Below are positions 43,384 to 52,256 of a stretch of DNA of 64,000 nucleotides, one piece after another. Within the stretch, counting starts at the first letter, position 1; every line of letters begins with the position of its first letter. The notes below the pieces were generated by a model. The model had not been told where the DNA came from and made no database searches. It saw nothing but the letters and a program-made list of their open reading frames with translations. A program made the position numbers and the translations under genes. Origin of the DNA: Corynebacterium flavescens (GTDB lineage Bacteria > Actinomycetota > Actinomycetes > Mycobacteriales > Mycobacteriaceae); NCBI RefSeq assembly GCF_008693105.1, contig NZ_VXKK01000018.1, positions 167,245-231,244 on the forward strand. The letters are read 5' to 3'.

Positions 43384-44727
43384 GTGGGCATCGCAGCTCT
43401 CTTAGTCTTTATTGCAGTGACGGTGGTTTTCAACACGTTTGTTAAGCGTGACATCTCGGAATCCCTCGTCATTGCGCTGATCGCCACCGCCTTACTGGGC
43501 GGAACTCAGGCGCCAGCCCTTCTGGGCAACGCTATGTTCGAGGCCGCGCAGTCAGAAGTCACGTTTGCCGGCATGGCGTTTGTGTTCATGGGCATCATCG
43601 TCCAGGCAACTGGCCTCATTGACAGGCTGATTGAGATCTTGAACTCCCTCTTTGGGCGGCTGCGTGGTGGCGCGGCTTATGTCTCGACGCTGGGCTCGGC
43701 GATGATCGGCCTCATCGCCGGCTCTACCGCGGGAAACTCCGCCACCGTGGGCTCGGTGACCATCCCGTGGATGAAGAAATCCGGTTGGAGCTCCACCCGG
43801 GCGGCCACGCTTGTTGCTGGAAACTCCGGGCTTGGCGTGGCGCTTCCTCCTAACTCCACGATGTTTATCATCTTGGCGCTGCCGGCCGCAGCAGGTGCCT
43901 CGGCCTCGAGCGTCTACGTCGCCCTGGCCTGCGGCGGCGCCTACGCAGTGCTCTACCGCCTTGCCGTGGTCTTTTGGTGGACGCGCAAGGACAAGATAGA
44001 GGCTTCGTCTAGCGATGAAATCAAGACTTTCCGCGAGTCCATGCGCGAAGGCTGGCGCTCGCCTTCCATCTTCATGGGCATTGTCATTCCCGTCATCCTG
44101 ACGATCGGCCCCGTTGCGGGCTACCTGACCAAAGAGCTCGGCACAGATGCGGTCAAGTCCATCTCCATCATCGTCTGGGTTCCGGTTCTCATTACGCTTA
44201 TCGCGTTGCTGGAAGGCGCAAAGCATATCCGGCGCAACAACGCTCAGTTTAGGGCGCAGCTCAAGCGCGACTCCTCGCAGTTTGCCACCGTCGGTATCTC
44301 ACTTTTCGCGGCGCTGTCGGCTGCAAAAATTATGGAGGAGCTTGGCGTGGGTGACCAGCTCTCCGGGATACTTGATGCCCTGGATCTGCCCCGCTGGATC
44401 ATGCTCATCGCCGTCGCCATCTTGACCGTGCTTGTTGCCACCCCGCTCTCATCCACGGCAACCGCGGCAGCGATCGGTGCTCCGGCTGTCGCCGCTTTGA
44501 CTGCGGTCGGCCTCGATCCCGCCGCAGCCATCGTCGTTATCTTGTTGTGCACCTCTACCGAAGGCGCCTCGCCGCCGGTCGGAGCTCCCATTTACCTCTC
44601 CGCAGCAATGGCCGAGGCGGATCCTCCCAAGATGTTCGTGCCGCTCATAGTCTACTTCGTTCTGCCCTTGATGCTGCTCGCTTGGCTTATCGGAATGGGA
44701 TGGCTGCCCATCTATGTCCCTGCCTAG
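43384..44727 (+). CDS. TRAP-type large permease (DctM-like), probable organic-acid carrier
   Basis: 447-residue membrane protein with about 12 helices, from a GTG start (AAGGAGG 7 bp upstream). DctM hallmarks: IGLIAGSTAGNSATVGSVTIPWMKKSGW near residue 115, LPPNSTMFIILALPAA near 155, and STEGASPPVGAPIYLSAAMAEADPPKMF near 390. No DctP binding protein is in the window and the only small partner is an 84-residue two-helix protein. The neighbour genes are a GntR regulator and a large FAD/Fe-S dehydrogenase. Lactate, glycolate or another 2-hydroxyacid is the likely cargo, by context only. Confidence 0.8.
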   Translation: MGIAALLVFIAVTVVFNTFVKRDISESLVIALIATALLGGTQAPALLGNAMFEAAQSEVTFAGMAFVFMGIIVQATGLIDRLIEILNSLFGRLRGGAAYVSTLGSAMIGLIAGSTAGNSATVGSVTIPWMKKSGWSSTRAATLVAGNSGLGVALPPNSTMFIILALPAAAGASASSVYVALACGGAYAVLYRLAVVFWWTRKDKIEASSSDEIKTFRESMREGWRSPSIFMGIVIPVILTIGPVAGYLTKELGTDAVKSISIIVWVPVLITLIALLEGAKHIRRNNAQFRAQLKRDSSQFATVGISLFAALSAAKIMEELGVGDQLSGILDALDLPRWIMLIAVAILTVLVATPLSSTATAAAIGAPAVAALTAVGLDPAAAIVVILLCTSTEGASPPVGAPIYLSAAMAEADPPKMFVPLIVYFVLPLMLLAWLIGMGWLPIYVPA

Positions 44728-44789
44728 AAGGCAGAAATCAAGAGCTAAAAGAGAAATAAGTGCAGTTTGCAGTTTAAGGAGAAAGAAAA

Positions 44790-45044
44790 ATGCAAGCCAT
44801 CTTCCGGGTATTTGAAGTCCTATTCTTTAGCTTCATGGCCCTGTTCATGCTGGGTGGAGTGGCCATTATCGCTACCCAGTTCTTCGGCGTTGTCTCGCTG
44901 AACGGGAGCATAGTACTAGGGGTGGAGAACTGGCTGGCGCCGGTGACCTTCGCGTGCGCCACGGCGTGCGCTGTCTGTGCCTTCGTGCTCAACTATCGCC
45001 CCAAGCCGCAGTCTCAAGAGCATCACTACAGCACCGAGGACTAA
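44790..45044 (+). CDS. Small two-helix membrane protein, possible DctQ-like partner
   Basis: 84 residues with helices FEVLFFSFMALFMLGGVAIIATQFFGV and WLAPVTFACATACAVCAFVLNY and a charged tail. It follows the DctM-like gene by 62 bp on the same strand, with AAGGAGAAAG before the ATG. A small Q subunit normally has four helices and about 160 residues, so this would be a half-length version. Its position suggests a partner of the permease, but no family match is claimed. Confidence 0.6.
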   Translation: MQAIFRVFEVLFFSFMALFMLGGVAIIATQFFGVVSLNGSIVLGVENWLAPVTFACATACAVCAFVLNYRPKPQSQEHHYSTED

Positions 45045-45054
45045 GCCCCGGGTG

Positions 45055-45828
45055 TTAAGGGCGTGAGGTATAGCGTGCCCAAATGGCATCCGCTTGTGTG
45101 CCCGCCGCGCGCTCGTTGAGTCCAGGATTCCGCTTGAGCACGTTCTGGCGTAGTAAGAGAAGCCCAGTGGCGCGGATGTGCGCGGCCATCTCGGCTCGGG
45201 CCAGTTCAGGATCTTGTCGGGCGATGGCCTCAATCACCGGCAGATGCTCCGAATGCACCTGTTCGAGGGAGCGGAAGCGCCGCACCGTGGAATCGGAAAG
45301 CAGGCGGGTGTGGGTGCGCAAGGTGGCCAGGATGTCGCGCCCGCGCCGGCTGTGTCCGGCGGCCAGGATGGAGTCGTGCAGCAGCTGGTCCCAGGCAAAG
45401 AAAGTGGCTTCGTCGCCGGATTCGACCGCACGCTGCATCTGTGCGGCTATGTTTTTCATCTCGGCCAGTTCATCTTCGCTGCGGTCGCGGGCGGCGCGGG
45501 CGGCGGCGGGGGGCTCGATGCTTAGGCGCAGTTCGAAGATATCTGCCACGTCTTCTGGCTGGGGCTCTACTACGCGGAAGCCTCGGTTACGCACGAACTC
45601 GATGAGCCCGGCCTCCTCTAGGCGCAGCAGCCCGTCGCGCACGGGGGAGCGGGAAATGCCGAGCTGCTCGGAGAGTTGGTAGACGCTGTACCACGTGCCG
45701 CTGGACATCTCGCCGCCCTGGATGGCATCGCGCACGTGATTCATCACCTGCGAGGCCATGGTCTGCGGGGCGGAGACGGCGCGGCCGGCGGGAGATTCCG
45801 CGCCGGAGCTATGAGCAGTGAGATCCAT
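45055..45828 (-). CDS. FCD-domain GntR regulator of the hydroxyacid genes
   Basis: 257 residues. After a polar leader of about 25, the winged helix is MNHVRDAIQGGEMSSGTWYSVYQLSEQLGISRSPVRDGLLRLEEAGLIEFVRNRGFRVV. An FCD ligand domain follows, with ELRLSIEPPAAARAA and the HDSILAAGHSRRG and HLPVIEAI histidines that usually hold a metal. It is divergent from the FAD/Fe-S dehydrogenase gene, with the palindrome GTAACATGTTAC in the 109-bp gap, and a one-mismatch copy before the transporter gene. This suggests a local regulon of three or four genes. Confidence 0.85.
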   Translation of the reverse strand: MDLTAHSSGAESPAGRAVSAPQTMASQVMNHVRDAIQGGEMSSGTWYSVYQLSEQLGISRSPVRDGLLRLEEAGLIEFVRNRGFRVVEPQPEDVADIFELRLSIEPPAAARAARDRSEDELAEMKNIAAQMQRAVESGDEATFFAWDQLLHDSILAAGHSRRGRDILATLRTHTRLLSDSTVRRFRSLEQVHSEHLPVIEAIARQDPELARAEMAAHIRATGLLLLRQNVLKRNPGLNERAAGTQADAIWARYTSRP

Positions 45829-45861
45829 TTAGTGAACATTACCCAGAAGCAACACCAGAAT

Positions 45862-45873
45862 GTAACATGTTAC
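45862..45873. promoter_or_regulatory. GntR-type operator before the FAD/Fe-S dehydrogenase gene
   Basis: GTAACATGTTAC is a perfect 12-bp palindrome in the divergent gap between the GntR gene and the dehydrogenase gene. A near copy lies at 43328. Confidence 0.7.
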
Positions 45874-45937
45874 CCAGTGGGGTCGGGTCTGCACCCAACG
45901 CTTCCCCACGCGAGAGCAGGAAAGTGGAGCATCCGCC

Positions 45938-48862
45938 ATGACTAATACCATCAAGTTTCAGCGCTTGGAGCCCAGCGTCTACGCCAAGATTGCGCGCACA
46001 GGCTTGCGCACCGACATGGCCACACGCGCGGCTTATACCAGCGATGCCTCCATCTTCCGCCGAGTTCCCGCCGGCGTTCTCGAGCCTCGCACGCTCGAGG
46101 ACGTGCGTGACGGCGTCGCCATCGCCCAGGCCCGCGGATGGAATGTCGTCGGACGCGGTGGCGGTTCCTCCGTGGCGGGCAACGCCATCGGGGAGGGGCT
46201 CATCATTGACACTTCCCGCTACTTCAACCGCATCCTCGACATCGACCCCGAGCGAGCCACCGCCACGGTAGAGCCGGGCGTGGTTTGTGATGCCTTGCGC
46301 GATGCCGCGGCCCCGCACGGGCTTACCTATGGGCCGGATCCCTCGACCCACTCGCGCTGCACCATCGGGGGCATGGTGGCCAATAACGCCTGCGGCTCCC
46401 ACTCCGTGGCCTTTGGCACGGCCGCCGAAAACTTGGTCGACGTTACGCTCCTGCTTGGCGACGGCCGCGAGGTCACCTTCACCAAAGGAGGCGCCTCCGA
46501 TCCAGACATCGACGCCGCCCTGCGCAGCCTAGTGGAGGACAATGCCGAGCTCATCGAGTCCGAGCTCGGGCGCTTCCCACGTCAGGTCTCGGGCTACGGG
46601 CTGCATTACCTCCTTGATCGCCATGGCTTCGACGTGGCCAAGGCCCTGGCCGGCTCCGAGGGAACGACGGGGATTATCACTAAGCTCACCGTCAAGCTCG
46701 TGCCGGTGCCCAAGGTCAAGGCACTGGCGGTGCTGGCTTTTGACACCGTCTTCGATGCCGCCGCTGCCGCGGCCCAGCTGCGCCTGCCTGGGGTCGCCAC
46801 CATCGAGGGAATGGGCGGGGACCTTTTGGCCGCGTTGCGTTCCAAGGTGGGCCAGGAGAAGGCCGGGGCCAATCTGCCCGGCAACCGCAAGGGGCTGCCC
46901 GCCGGCGGCTGGCTTTATTGCGAGACTGGCGGGGAAGACCTCGACGAGGCCTTGGCACTGGCCCATGATGTGGCAGGTGCGGTCGAGACCATCGATACCG
47001 TGGTCGTCCACGAGCCGGGCGAGATGCGCGAGCTCTGGCGCATCCGCGAGGCTTCCGCCGGGATTGTCACCCGCCTGCCCGATGGCGGGGAGGCCTGGCC
47101 CAACTGGGAGGACTCCGCGGTTCCGCCTGAGAACCTCGCCGATTACCTGCGCGATCTCTACGCCCTGATGGATAAGTACCATCTGCGCGGGATTCCCTTC
47201 GGCCACTTCGGCGAGGGCTGCGTACACGTGCGCATCTCCTTCAACTTCGGCACGAAAGAGGGAATCACGCAGTTCAAGGCCTTCATGGAGGATGCCGCCG
47301 CGCTCGTCTCCTCCTACGGCGGCTCGCTCTCCGGTGAGCATGGCGATGGCCGCGCGCGCTCCGCCCTGCTCGGGCACATGTACTCCCCGCAGATGCTGGC
47401 ACTTTTTGAAAATTTCAAGCTCATCTTCGACCCGGAGCGCCTGTTCAACCCGGGCGTCCTGGTCTGGCCGGATGCCACCGACCAGGGCTTGCGCATGGCT
47501 CCGGGGCAACGCACCTTTGAGATCACCCCGGTGCATGCATTCAGTCATGACAAGGGCTCGATGGTCAACGCCATCAACCGCTGCGTCGGCGTTTCTGCCT
47601 GCCGCTCGGAGACGGGCTCGATGTGCCCCTCCTTCCAGATCACCGGCGACGAGATTCACTCCACGCGCGGGCGCGCTCGCCTGTTTAGCGAGATGTTCCG
47701 TGGCGAGTCCATCCGTGATGGTTTTCGCTCCACCGAGGTCGCCGAGGCCCTCGACCTGTGCCTATCCTGCAAGGCCTGCGCCTCCGAATGCCCGGTCAAC
47801 GTGGACATGGCTACCTATAAATCTGAGTTCTTGCACAAGCACTACAAGGGTCGTCTGCGCCCTGGTGCCCACTACGTTATGGGCTGGCTGCCGCTTTTGG
47901 GTTTCATTGCCCACAAGATTCCGTTGGTGCCAACCTTGGCCGATAAGGCGATGTCTACTCCTGGACTGAGCACGCTCATTGCGCGGATAGGCGGCCTCGA
48001 TACCAATAGGCCACTTATCCACTTCGCGCATACCTCGCTGCGCACGTGGCATAAGCGCCACGTGAAGAAAGCCGGCACTAAGCGCAACACCGCGCACCAA
48101 TCCGAGCGCGACACCGTTGTGCTCTGGCCGGATTCCTTCAATTCCTCGCTGGGCACCTCCCCGGCCACTGCGGCCATCGAGGTCCTTGAGGCGCTGGGTT
48201 ATCGCGTGGAAATCCCGCAGGAGTTCGTGTGCTGCGGCCTGACCTGGCATTCCACGGGACAGCTGGACATGACGCGCCGCGTCCTCGAGCACACCGCCAA
48301 GGTGATGCGGCCTTATCTCGATCGTGGCCTGCCAATCATCGGCGTCGAGCCCTCCTGCACTGTCATGCTGAATTCCGAGGCCACCGAGTTGAGCCCCAAT
48401 CCCGATCTCGCGCGCCTGGCTCAGGCCACAGTTCCTTTCTCGGAGTTCATCGTCCCCCGCATCAAGGAACAGGTCGACGCAGGAAAGATCGTGCCTGGTG
48501 ATGTCTCAGCCTTGACCCAGGTTCACTGCCACGAGAAGTCCTTGGGGGATCCTTCCCAGTCCGCCCAGCTTCTCGATGCCCTCGGCGTCGACGAGGAACA
48601 CATCGCCACCGGCTGTTGTGGCCTGGCCGGCAACTGGGGATTCGAAAAGGGCCACGCGGAAGTCTCCATGGCCCTCGGCGAGCGCGAGCTCTTCCCGCGT
48701 GTGCGCGAGGCCACCGAGGAAGGCAAGCTCGTCATCGCCGATGGCTTTTCCTGCCGCACCCAGATCGAGCAGGGTACAGGCACCGCGGCCAAGCACATCG
48801 CCGAAATCGTCCGCGACGTGCTCAAAGGTCAGCCGCAGGCCGGCCAGAAAGCGCGGGACTAG
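45938..48862 (+). CDS. FAD-linked oxidase/4Fe-4S dehydrogenase fusion, D-2-hydroxyacid type
   Basis: 974 residues combining a D-lactate/glycolate-type FAD domain with a ferredoxin and two cysteine-rich CCG domains. FAD region: VVGRGGGSSVAGNAIGEG near residue 70, PDPSTHSRCTIGGMVANNACGSHS near 130. C-terminal oxidase cap: SGEHGDGRARSALLGHMY near 465. Iron-sulfur sites: CRSETGSMCPSF near 555 and CLSCKACASECP near 607. CCG motifs: FVCCGLTWHSTGQ near 763 and TGCCGLAGNWGFEKGH near 890. This is the YdiJ/D-lactate dehydrogenase architecture, feeding electrons to quinone at the membrane. D-lactate, glycolate or D-2-hydroxyglutarate are all possible. Confidence 0.87.
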   Translation: MTNTIKFQRLEPSVYAKIARTGLRTDMATRAAYTSDASIFRRVPAGVLEPRTLEDVRDGVAIAQARGWNVVGRGGGSSVAGNAIGEGLIIDTSRYFNRILDIDPERATATVEPGVVCDALRDAAAPHGLTYGPDPSTHSRCTIGGMVANNACGSHSVAFGTAAENLVDVTLLLGDGREVTFTKGGASDPDIDAALRSLVEDNAELIESELGRFPRQVSGYGLHYLLDRHGFDVAKALAGSEGTTGIITKLTVKLVPVPKVKALAVLAFDTVFDAAAAAAQLRLPGVATIEGMGGDLLAALRSKVGQEKAGANLPGNRKGLPAGGWLYCETGGEDLDEALALAHDVAGAVETIDTVVVHEPGEMRELWRIREASAGIVTRLPDGGEAWPNWEDSAVPPENLADYLRDLYALMDKYHLRGIPFGHFGEGCVHVRISFNFGTKEGITQFKAFMEDAAALVSSYGGSLSGEHGDGRARSALLGHMYSPQMLALFENFKLIFDPERLFNPGVLVWPDATDQGLRMAPGQRTFEITPVHAFSHDKGSMVNAINRCVGVSACRSETGSMCPSFQITGDEIHSTRGRARLFSEMFRGESIRDGFRSTEVAEALDLCLSCKACASECPVNVDMATYKSEFLHKHYKGRLRPGAHYVMGWLPLLGFIAHKIPLVPTLADKAMSTPGLSTLIARIGGLDTNRPLIHFAHTSLRTWHKRHVKKAGTKRNTAHQSERDTVVLWPDSFNSSLGTSPATAAIEVLEALGYRVEIPQEFVCCGLTWHSTGQLDMTRRVLEHTAKVMRPYLDRGLPIIGVEPSCTVMLNSEATELSPNPDLARLAQATVPFSEFIVPRIKEQVDAGKIVPGDVSALTQVHCHEKSLGDPSQSAQLLDALGVDEEHIATGCCGLAGNWGFEKGHAEVSMALGERELFPRVREATEEGKLVIADGFSCRTQIEQGTGTAAKHIAEIVRDVLKGQPQAGQKARD

Positions 48863-48867
48863 AAAGG

Positions 48868-49284
48868 CTATTTAGAGCCTGCGTCTGTGATTCTCTCGCC
48901 GGTAATCATGGTCAACAACAAGACTCCCGTGCCCTCTGCGGTGGCGGGATAGTCCACGCGGTGAACGAGATGATCACGCAGTTGGACTGCAGAGCCTGGA
49001 CTTAAAGTCACGGTTTTTCCTGCGCAGGAGAACTCAAACTCCCCACGTAGGGAGGACACGGTGATGGGATGCGCTGCGCGGTGATCGGGCAGGTCCTGGC
49101 CCGGTGCGAAGCTGAAGACGATGAGGTTGGCGCCGTCGGCACGCAGGACCCGCTTGACCGCGGGCCGCTTCTTATCGGGCTCAACTTCAGGAGCTTGGGC
49201 GAGAAGGTCGAGGAAGTGAAAGCCTTCGTGGTAATCCTCGACGGCTGGCCCGAAGGTTTCTGGGGTGTTGGTATTTAAGGTCAT
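48868..49284 (-). CDS. Cupin-domain protein
   Basis: 138 residues with a single small cupin barrel: LIVFSFAPGQDLPDHRAAHPITVSSLRGEFEF (motif 1 with HxxxHP) and LSPGSAVQLRDHLVHRVDYPA (motif 2 with one histidine). Two to three metal-ligand histidines are present. It shares bases with the end of the methyltransferase gene (TAATG), so the two are translated together. It converges on the dehydrogenase gene with a 5-bp gap. Small cupins of this type often act as sensors or chaperones near redox or metal genes; the exact role is unknown. Confidence 0.75.
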   Translation of the reverse strand: MTLNTNTPETFGPAVEDYHEGFHFLDLLAQAPEVEPDKKRPAVKRVLRADGANLIVFSFAPGQDLPDHRAAHPITVSSLRGEFEFSCAGKTVTLSPGSAVQLRDHLVHRVDYPATAEGTGVLLLTMITGERITDAGSK

Positions 49285-50102
49285 TAACTCTGTTTCCTAA
49301 GAATGAGGCCCACCGCACCGAGGTTGTCCTTGTGACGGTTGAAGGTGGCGCGCATGGTCAGCACACGGGCGCGTAGGTCTGGCTGCCGGAGCACGTTGAA
49401 AAAAATCCTTGCGGTGCCCTTTATACCCTCGTCGCGGATGTTGCGGCCCGGGGAAAGCAAAGCCATGTCGGCGCGGTAGCAGTCGATGACCTCGAATCCG
49501 CAGCTGCGCGCGATGTCGGCCCATTCAGGCACGGTGAGGGGGCGGGCATTGACCTTGATGGAGGTAGCCAGCTCCCGCTGAATGGCGGTGGCGTGCTCCG
49601 CGGAGATCGTATCTGGGTTCAGGCACAGCTCATGGATGGCGTAGAGACCACCAGGGCGCAGGAGACGCGCGGCCTCCGCCATGATTTCCTTCTTGTGCTT
49701 ATCCGTGGTCATGGTCAACATGGCCTCGCCGACGATGACGTGAGCGGTAGCATCCGGAAGACCGCTTGCAGTAGCCGCGGCATTAATAACCTCGTGGGAA
49801 CCCGAAGGGCCTGCGGCAACTGCAGCTATATTAGCGCGGACATTGGCGCAGGCATCCGCATCCTCGTCGACGCCGATATAGCGGCTGGGGCGCCGCGAGA
49901 GGATCTCTTTGGCGGTGACGCCCAGACCCGGCGCGAACTCTATAACAGTGGAGCCCTGAAGAGGAACGTTGTCGAGGAGGAATTCGGTGGTTTCGCGGCC
50001 GCCGGGGCGAAGGACTTTCTTTCCTAGACGGGCGAGGATCCAGTGTCCTCCGGCGCGCGCGGCGGATTGCTCCGCTGCGGGGATACGGGGTTGTGCTGTC
50101 AT
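49284..50102 (-). CDS. Class I SAM-dependent methyltransferase, ubiE-like
   Basis: 272 residues. Motif I is STVIEFAPGLGVTAKEIL near residue 52, followed by YIGVDEDADACANVRANI near 75, a DATAHVIVGEAMLTM segment near 120 and AARLLRPGGLYAIHELCL near 145. The N-terminal 45 residues (AGGHWILARLGKKVLRPGG) are a substrate cap. It reads into the cupin gene with a TAATG overlap. Upstream is an AT-rich region with DtxR-like TTAGGT repeats (50141-50177). The substrate is not evident. Confidence 0.78.
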   Translation of the reverse strand: MTAQPRIPAAEQSAARAGGHWILARLGKKVLRPGGRETTEFLLDNVPLQGSTVIEFAPGLGVTAKEILSRRPSRYIGVDEDADACANVRANIAAVAAGPSGSHEVINAAATASGLPDATAHVIVGEAMLTMTTDKHKKEIMAEAARLLRPGGLYAIHELCLNPDTISAEHATAIQRELATSIKVNARPLTVPEWADIARSCGFEVIDCYRADMALLSPGRNIRDEGIKGTARIFFNVLRQPDLRARVLTMRATFNRHKDNLGAVGLILRKQS

Positions 50103-50140
50103 GAGCGCGAGTCTACGCGTCTATCCAGCGAAAACAGCAC

Positions 50141-50177
50141 CCTAAATTAGGTAAACCTACTGCGAATTAGGTCACAC
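50141..50177. promoter_or_regulatory. TTAGGT repeats, possible DtxR-type region
   Basis: CCTAAATTAGG (50141-50151), TTAGGTAAACCTA (50147-50159) and TTAGGTCACACTAA (50166-50179) lie before the methyltransferase-cupin operon. Each matches the iron-regulator DtxR consensus at roughly 11 of 19 positions, so binding is uncertain. CACAC-TAAAAA-GTGTG (50173-50188) forms a small hairpin after the lipoprotein gene. Confidence 0.3.
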
Positions 50178-50201
50178 TAAAAAGTGTGCTGCTACTAGTG
50201 C

Positions 50202-50840
50202 CTACCGGGTTACCGGCTGCACCGAAATGAGTTCTGCGTCTTCGCTCTCGCAGCCGGTTACGGAGTCCAGCGGGAGGAAAACCGAGTCGGTCTGATTCGG
50301 CGGATAGACGCGCAGGCCATCGGCGGGAACCGGCGAGCACGCCTGCACGTCGTAGTTTTCTGCCCGCGTGATGCGCACGGGCGAATGCGCAGACTCGCCC
50401 GGCTGCAGTGTCACAGGCTCGCTGGAGATCTCCTCGCGCCGCGCAGGAGCGCCCAGCTGCGTGCCATCATTGTTCCCAACGAGGCTCACGCCGGGGAATC
50501 CATCGAGGGTGCAAGGATTGTCTGAGGTGTTGCGGAAGTCCACATCGAGGAGAATGCTCCCGGCGGCTCCTTGTGTATCGCCTGCGGTCACGGACAGCCC
50601 CGCAGTCTGGCAGGCGGCGGAGGGATCTGGATGTGCTTCCCCTTGACTAGTGGTTTCTTTGTCGGTGTCTTTTCCTGGAACGCTTCCCTGGGAGGGAGAC
50701 TCCGTGACGACTGAAGTCACCGTTTCTTGAGATTGACTCGACTCGTTCCCTGACGCGCAGCCGGAAAGGAGGACTGCGCAGGCAACGGCTAGAGCTGGGG
50801 CGAGGGCGCGGGCTGGGGTGGATGAGAGGTAGGTCAACAT
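50202..50840 (-). CDS. DUF4232-like lipoprotein
   Basis: 212 residues with a signal peptide and lipobox (ALAVACAVLLSGCASG, acylated at the cysteine). A Ser/Thr/Gln-rich linker (about 30-75) leads to a beta-sandwich domain similar to DUF4232: CQTAGLSVTAGDTQGAAGSILLDVDFRN, PCTLDGFPGVSLV, VTLQPGESAHSPVRIT and YPPNQTDSVFLPLD. Four cysteines could form two disulfides. It would be anchored to the outer face of the membrane. Function unknown. Confidence 0.82.
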   Translation of the reverse strand: MLTYLSSTPARALAPALAVACAVLLSGCASGNESSQSQETVTSVVTESPSQGSVPGKDTDKETTSQGEAHPDPSAACQTAGLSVTAGDTQGAAGSILLDVDFRNTSDNPCTLDGFPGVSLVGNNDGTQLGAPARREEISSEPVTLQPGESAHSPVRITRAENYDVQACSPVPADGLRVYPPNQTDSVFLPLDSVTGCESEDAELISVQPVTR

Positions 50841-50924
50841 GGTTCCACGGTAGGCAATCTCAGAGGGCGGCGTTGCAATTTGACCGTCATGCTTCCTGCA
50901 CGGGGGTGGGCTGAGAAGAAAACG

Positions 50925-50958
50925 ACTGTGGCCCCCGAGTCTCCTCAGGGGCCACAGT
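50925..50958. terminator. Intrinsic terminator, partner of repeat copy 2
   Basis: Perfect 11-bp arms ACTGTGGCCCC (50925-50935) and GGGGCCACAGT (50948-50958). The minus strand then reads CGTTTTCTTCTC, a good T-rich tail. It ends any minus-strand RNA from the ugp operon and/or from the repeat copy at 50973-51074. Confidence 0.82.
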
Positions 50959-50972
50959 CTGTCTCTCTCTAC

Positions 50973-51074
50973 AAGGTGTCACGCTATCGGCTTGAAGCCG
51001 CCCTGCGGACTAGGGGTTCTCTCTCTATCTCTCTCATGCGCTCTCTCAAACGCACAAGTGCAAGTATGGGGCAT
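50973..51074 (-). ncRNA. Dispersed 102-bp element copy 2: candidate small RNA or small-peptide gene
   Basis: Same sequence as 42918-43019 with one difference (Arg versus Lys codon in the 31-codon ORF, here ATG 51074 to TGA 50979). It leads into the terminator at 50925-50958. It sits 68 bp downstream of ugpC on the same strand, so it might instead be the 3' UTR of the ugp transcript. The gap 50841-51142 holds no other gene. Confidence 0.45.
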
Positions 51075-51142
51075 CTGCCTGAAATGGCAATAGTATCTGC
51101 CTTAGACCTTGCTGCATATTGCTGTTAATAGGCTGATAGTTG

Positions 51143-52219
51143 TTAGATGCGGTTTCCGCTGGCGGTGTCGAAGATGTGGATATGTGCGACATCGGGAAGC
51201 ACGTGCACAGTTGAACCAACCTCAAACTGGCTGCGCGAGCCCACCAAGATGCCGGTGTTTCCGCCGAGGCGGGTGGTCGAGGCAACCACGCTGCCGTCCG
51301 CATTGAGCAGGTCGCCGTAGAGATAAGACTCGTGGCCGAGCTCCTCGCAGTGGCGCACCAGGAAGGGGATGGCGCCCTCGCCCTCAGAGCTCAAGCGCCA
51401 GTCCTCGGGACGGATCCCGACGGTGATGTTCCCCCGCGGAGCCTGCGCGATCTGCCAGCCGGCCAAGTGCGGAGAGGAAAGCTCGTAGAGATTCATGGAG
51501 GGGGAACCAATGAAGCCGGCGACGAAGGTATTCGCGGGGCGATCGTAGATTTCGCGGGTGGAGGCGACCTGCTGGAGAACCCCTGCGTTGAGGACGGCGA
51601 CGCGATCTCCCATAGTCATCGCCTCAGTTTGGTCGTGGGTGACATAAACCGTGGTGGTGCCGAGCCGGCGCTGCAGATCAGAAATCTGCGCGCGGGTGGA
51701 TACGCGCAGCTTCGCGTCCAAGTTGGACAGGGGCTCATCCATGCAGAAGACAGCGGGCTCGCGCACGATGGCGCGGCCCATGGCGACGCGCTGGCGCTGG
51801 CCACCGGAGAGATTCGCCGGCTTGCGGCCGAGCAGGCCCTCCATCTGCAGGATCTTCGCGGCCTCTTGCACGCGCGTGCGGATGACGTCCTTGGACACCT
51901 TGCGGTTTTCCAGGGCGAAGCTCATGTTCTGCGCCACCGTCATGTTGGGGTAGAGCGCGTAGTTCTGGAAAACCATGGCGACATCCCGATCGGAGGGGCT
52001 AACTCCCATGACGTCGCGGCCGTCAATGCTGATGGAGCCGACGTCAGTGGGCTCGAGCCCGGCCAGCATGCGTAAGCTCGTGGACTTTCCACAGCCGGAA
52101 GGGCCAACGAGGACGAGAAACTCGCCGTCAGCGATATCGAGATCCAGCGAATCGACGGCGGGCTTTTCGGCATCCTTGCTATAGATGCGCGATACGCCGG
52201 CGAAAGTTACGGTTGCCAT
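51143..52219 (-). CDS. ugpC: ABC transporter ATP-binding protein, UgpC/MalK type
   Basis: 358 residues. Walker A is [18 protein letters not shown] near residue 36, the signature is [17 protein letters not shown] near 138, Walker B is [17 protein letters not shown] near 157, and the switch histidine is in [13 protein letters not shown] near 192. A C-terminal OB-fold regulatory domain runs from about 240 ([12 protein letters not shown]). It energises the UgpA/UgpE permease pair. It is the last gene of ugpA-ugpE-ugpB-ugpC, as in C. glutamicum. Confidence 0.9.
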   Translation of the reverse strand: MATVTFAGVSRIYSKDAEKPAVDSLDLDIADGEFLVLVGPSGCGKSTSLRMLAGLEPTDVGSISIDGRDVMGVSPSDRDVAMVFQNYALYPNMTVAQNMSFALENRKVSKDVIRTRVQEAAKILQMEGLLGRKPANLSGGQRQRVAMGRAIVREPAVFCMDEPLSNLDAKLRVSTRAQISDLQRRLGTTTVYVTHDQTEAMTMGDRVAVLNAGVLQQVASTREIYDRPANTFVAGFIGSPSMNLYELSSPHLAGWQIAQAPRGNITVGIRPEDWRLSSEGEGAIPFLVRHCEELGHESYLYGDLLNADGSVVASTTRLGGNTGILVGSRSQFEVGSTVHVLPDVAHIHIFDTASGNRI

Positions 52220-52256
52220 GGTTTTCCTCTCAGTGCAGTGCAGAAAATAGTGCCAG

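Noticed and set aside
46529..47659. A 376-codon minus-strand frame opposite the FAD/Fe-S dehydrogenase gene
   Set aside because: Antisense shadow of a gene with clear FAD and cysteine motifs.
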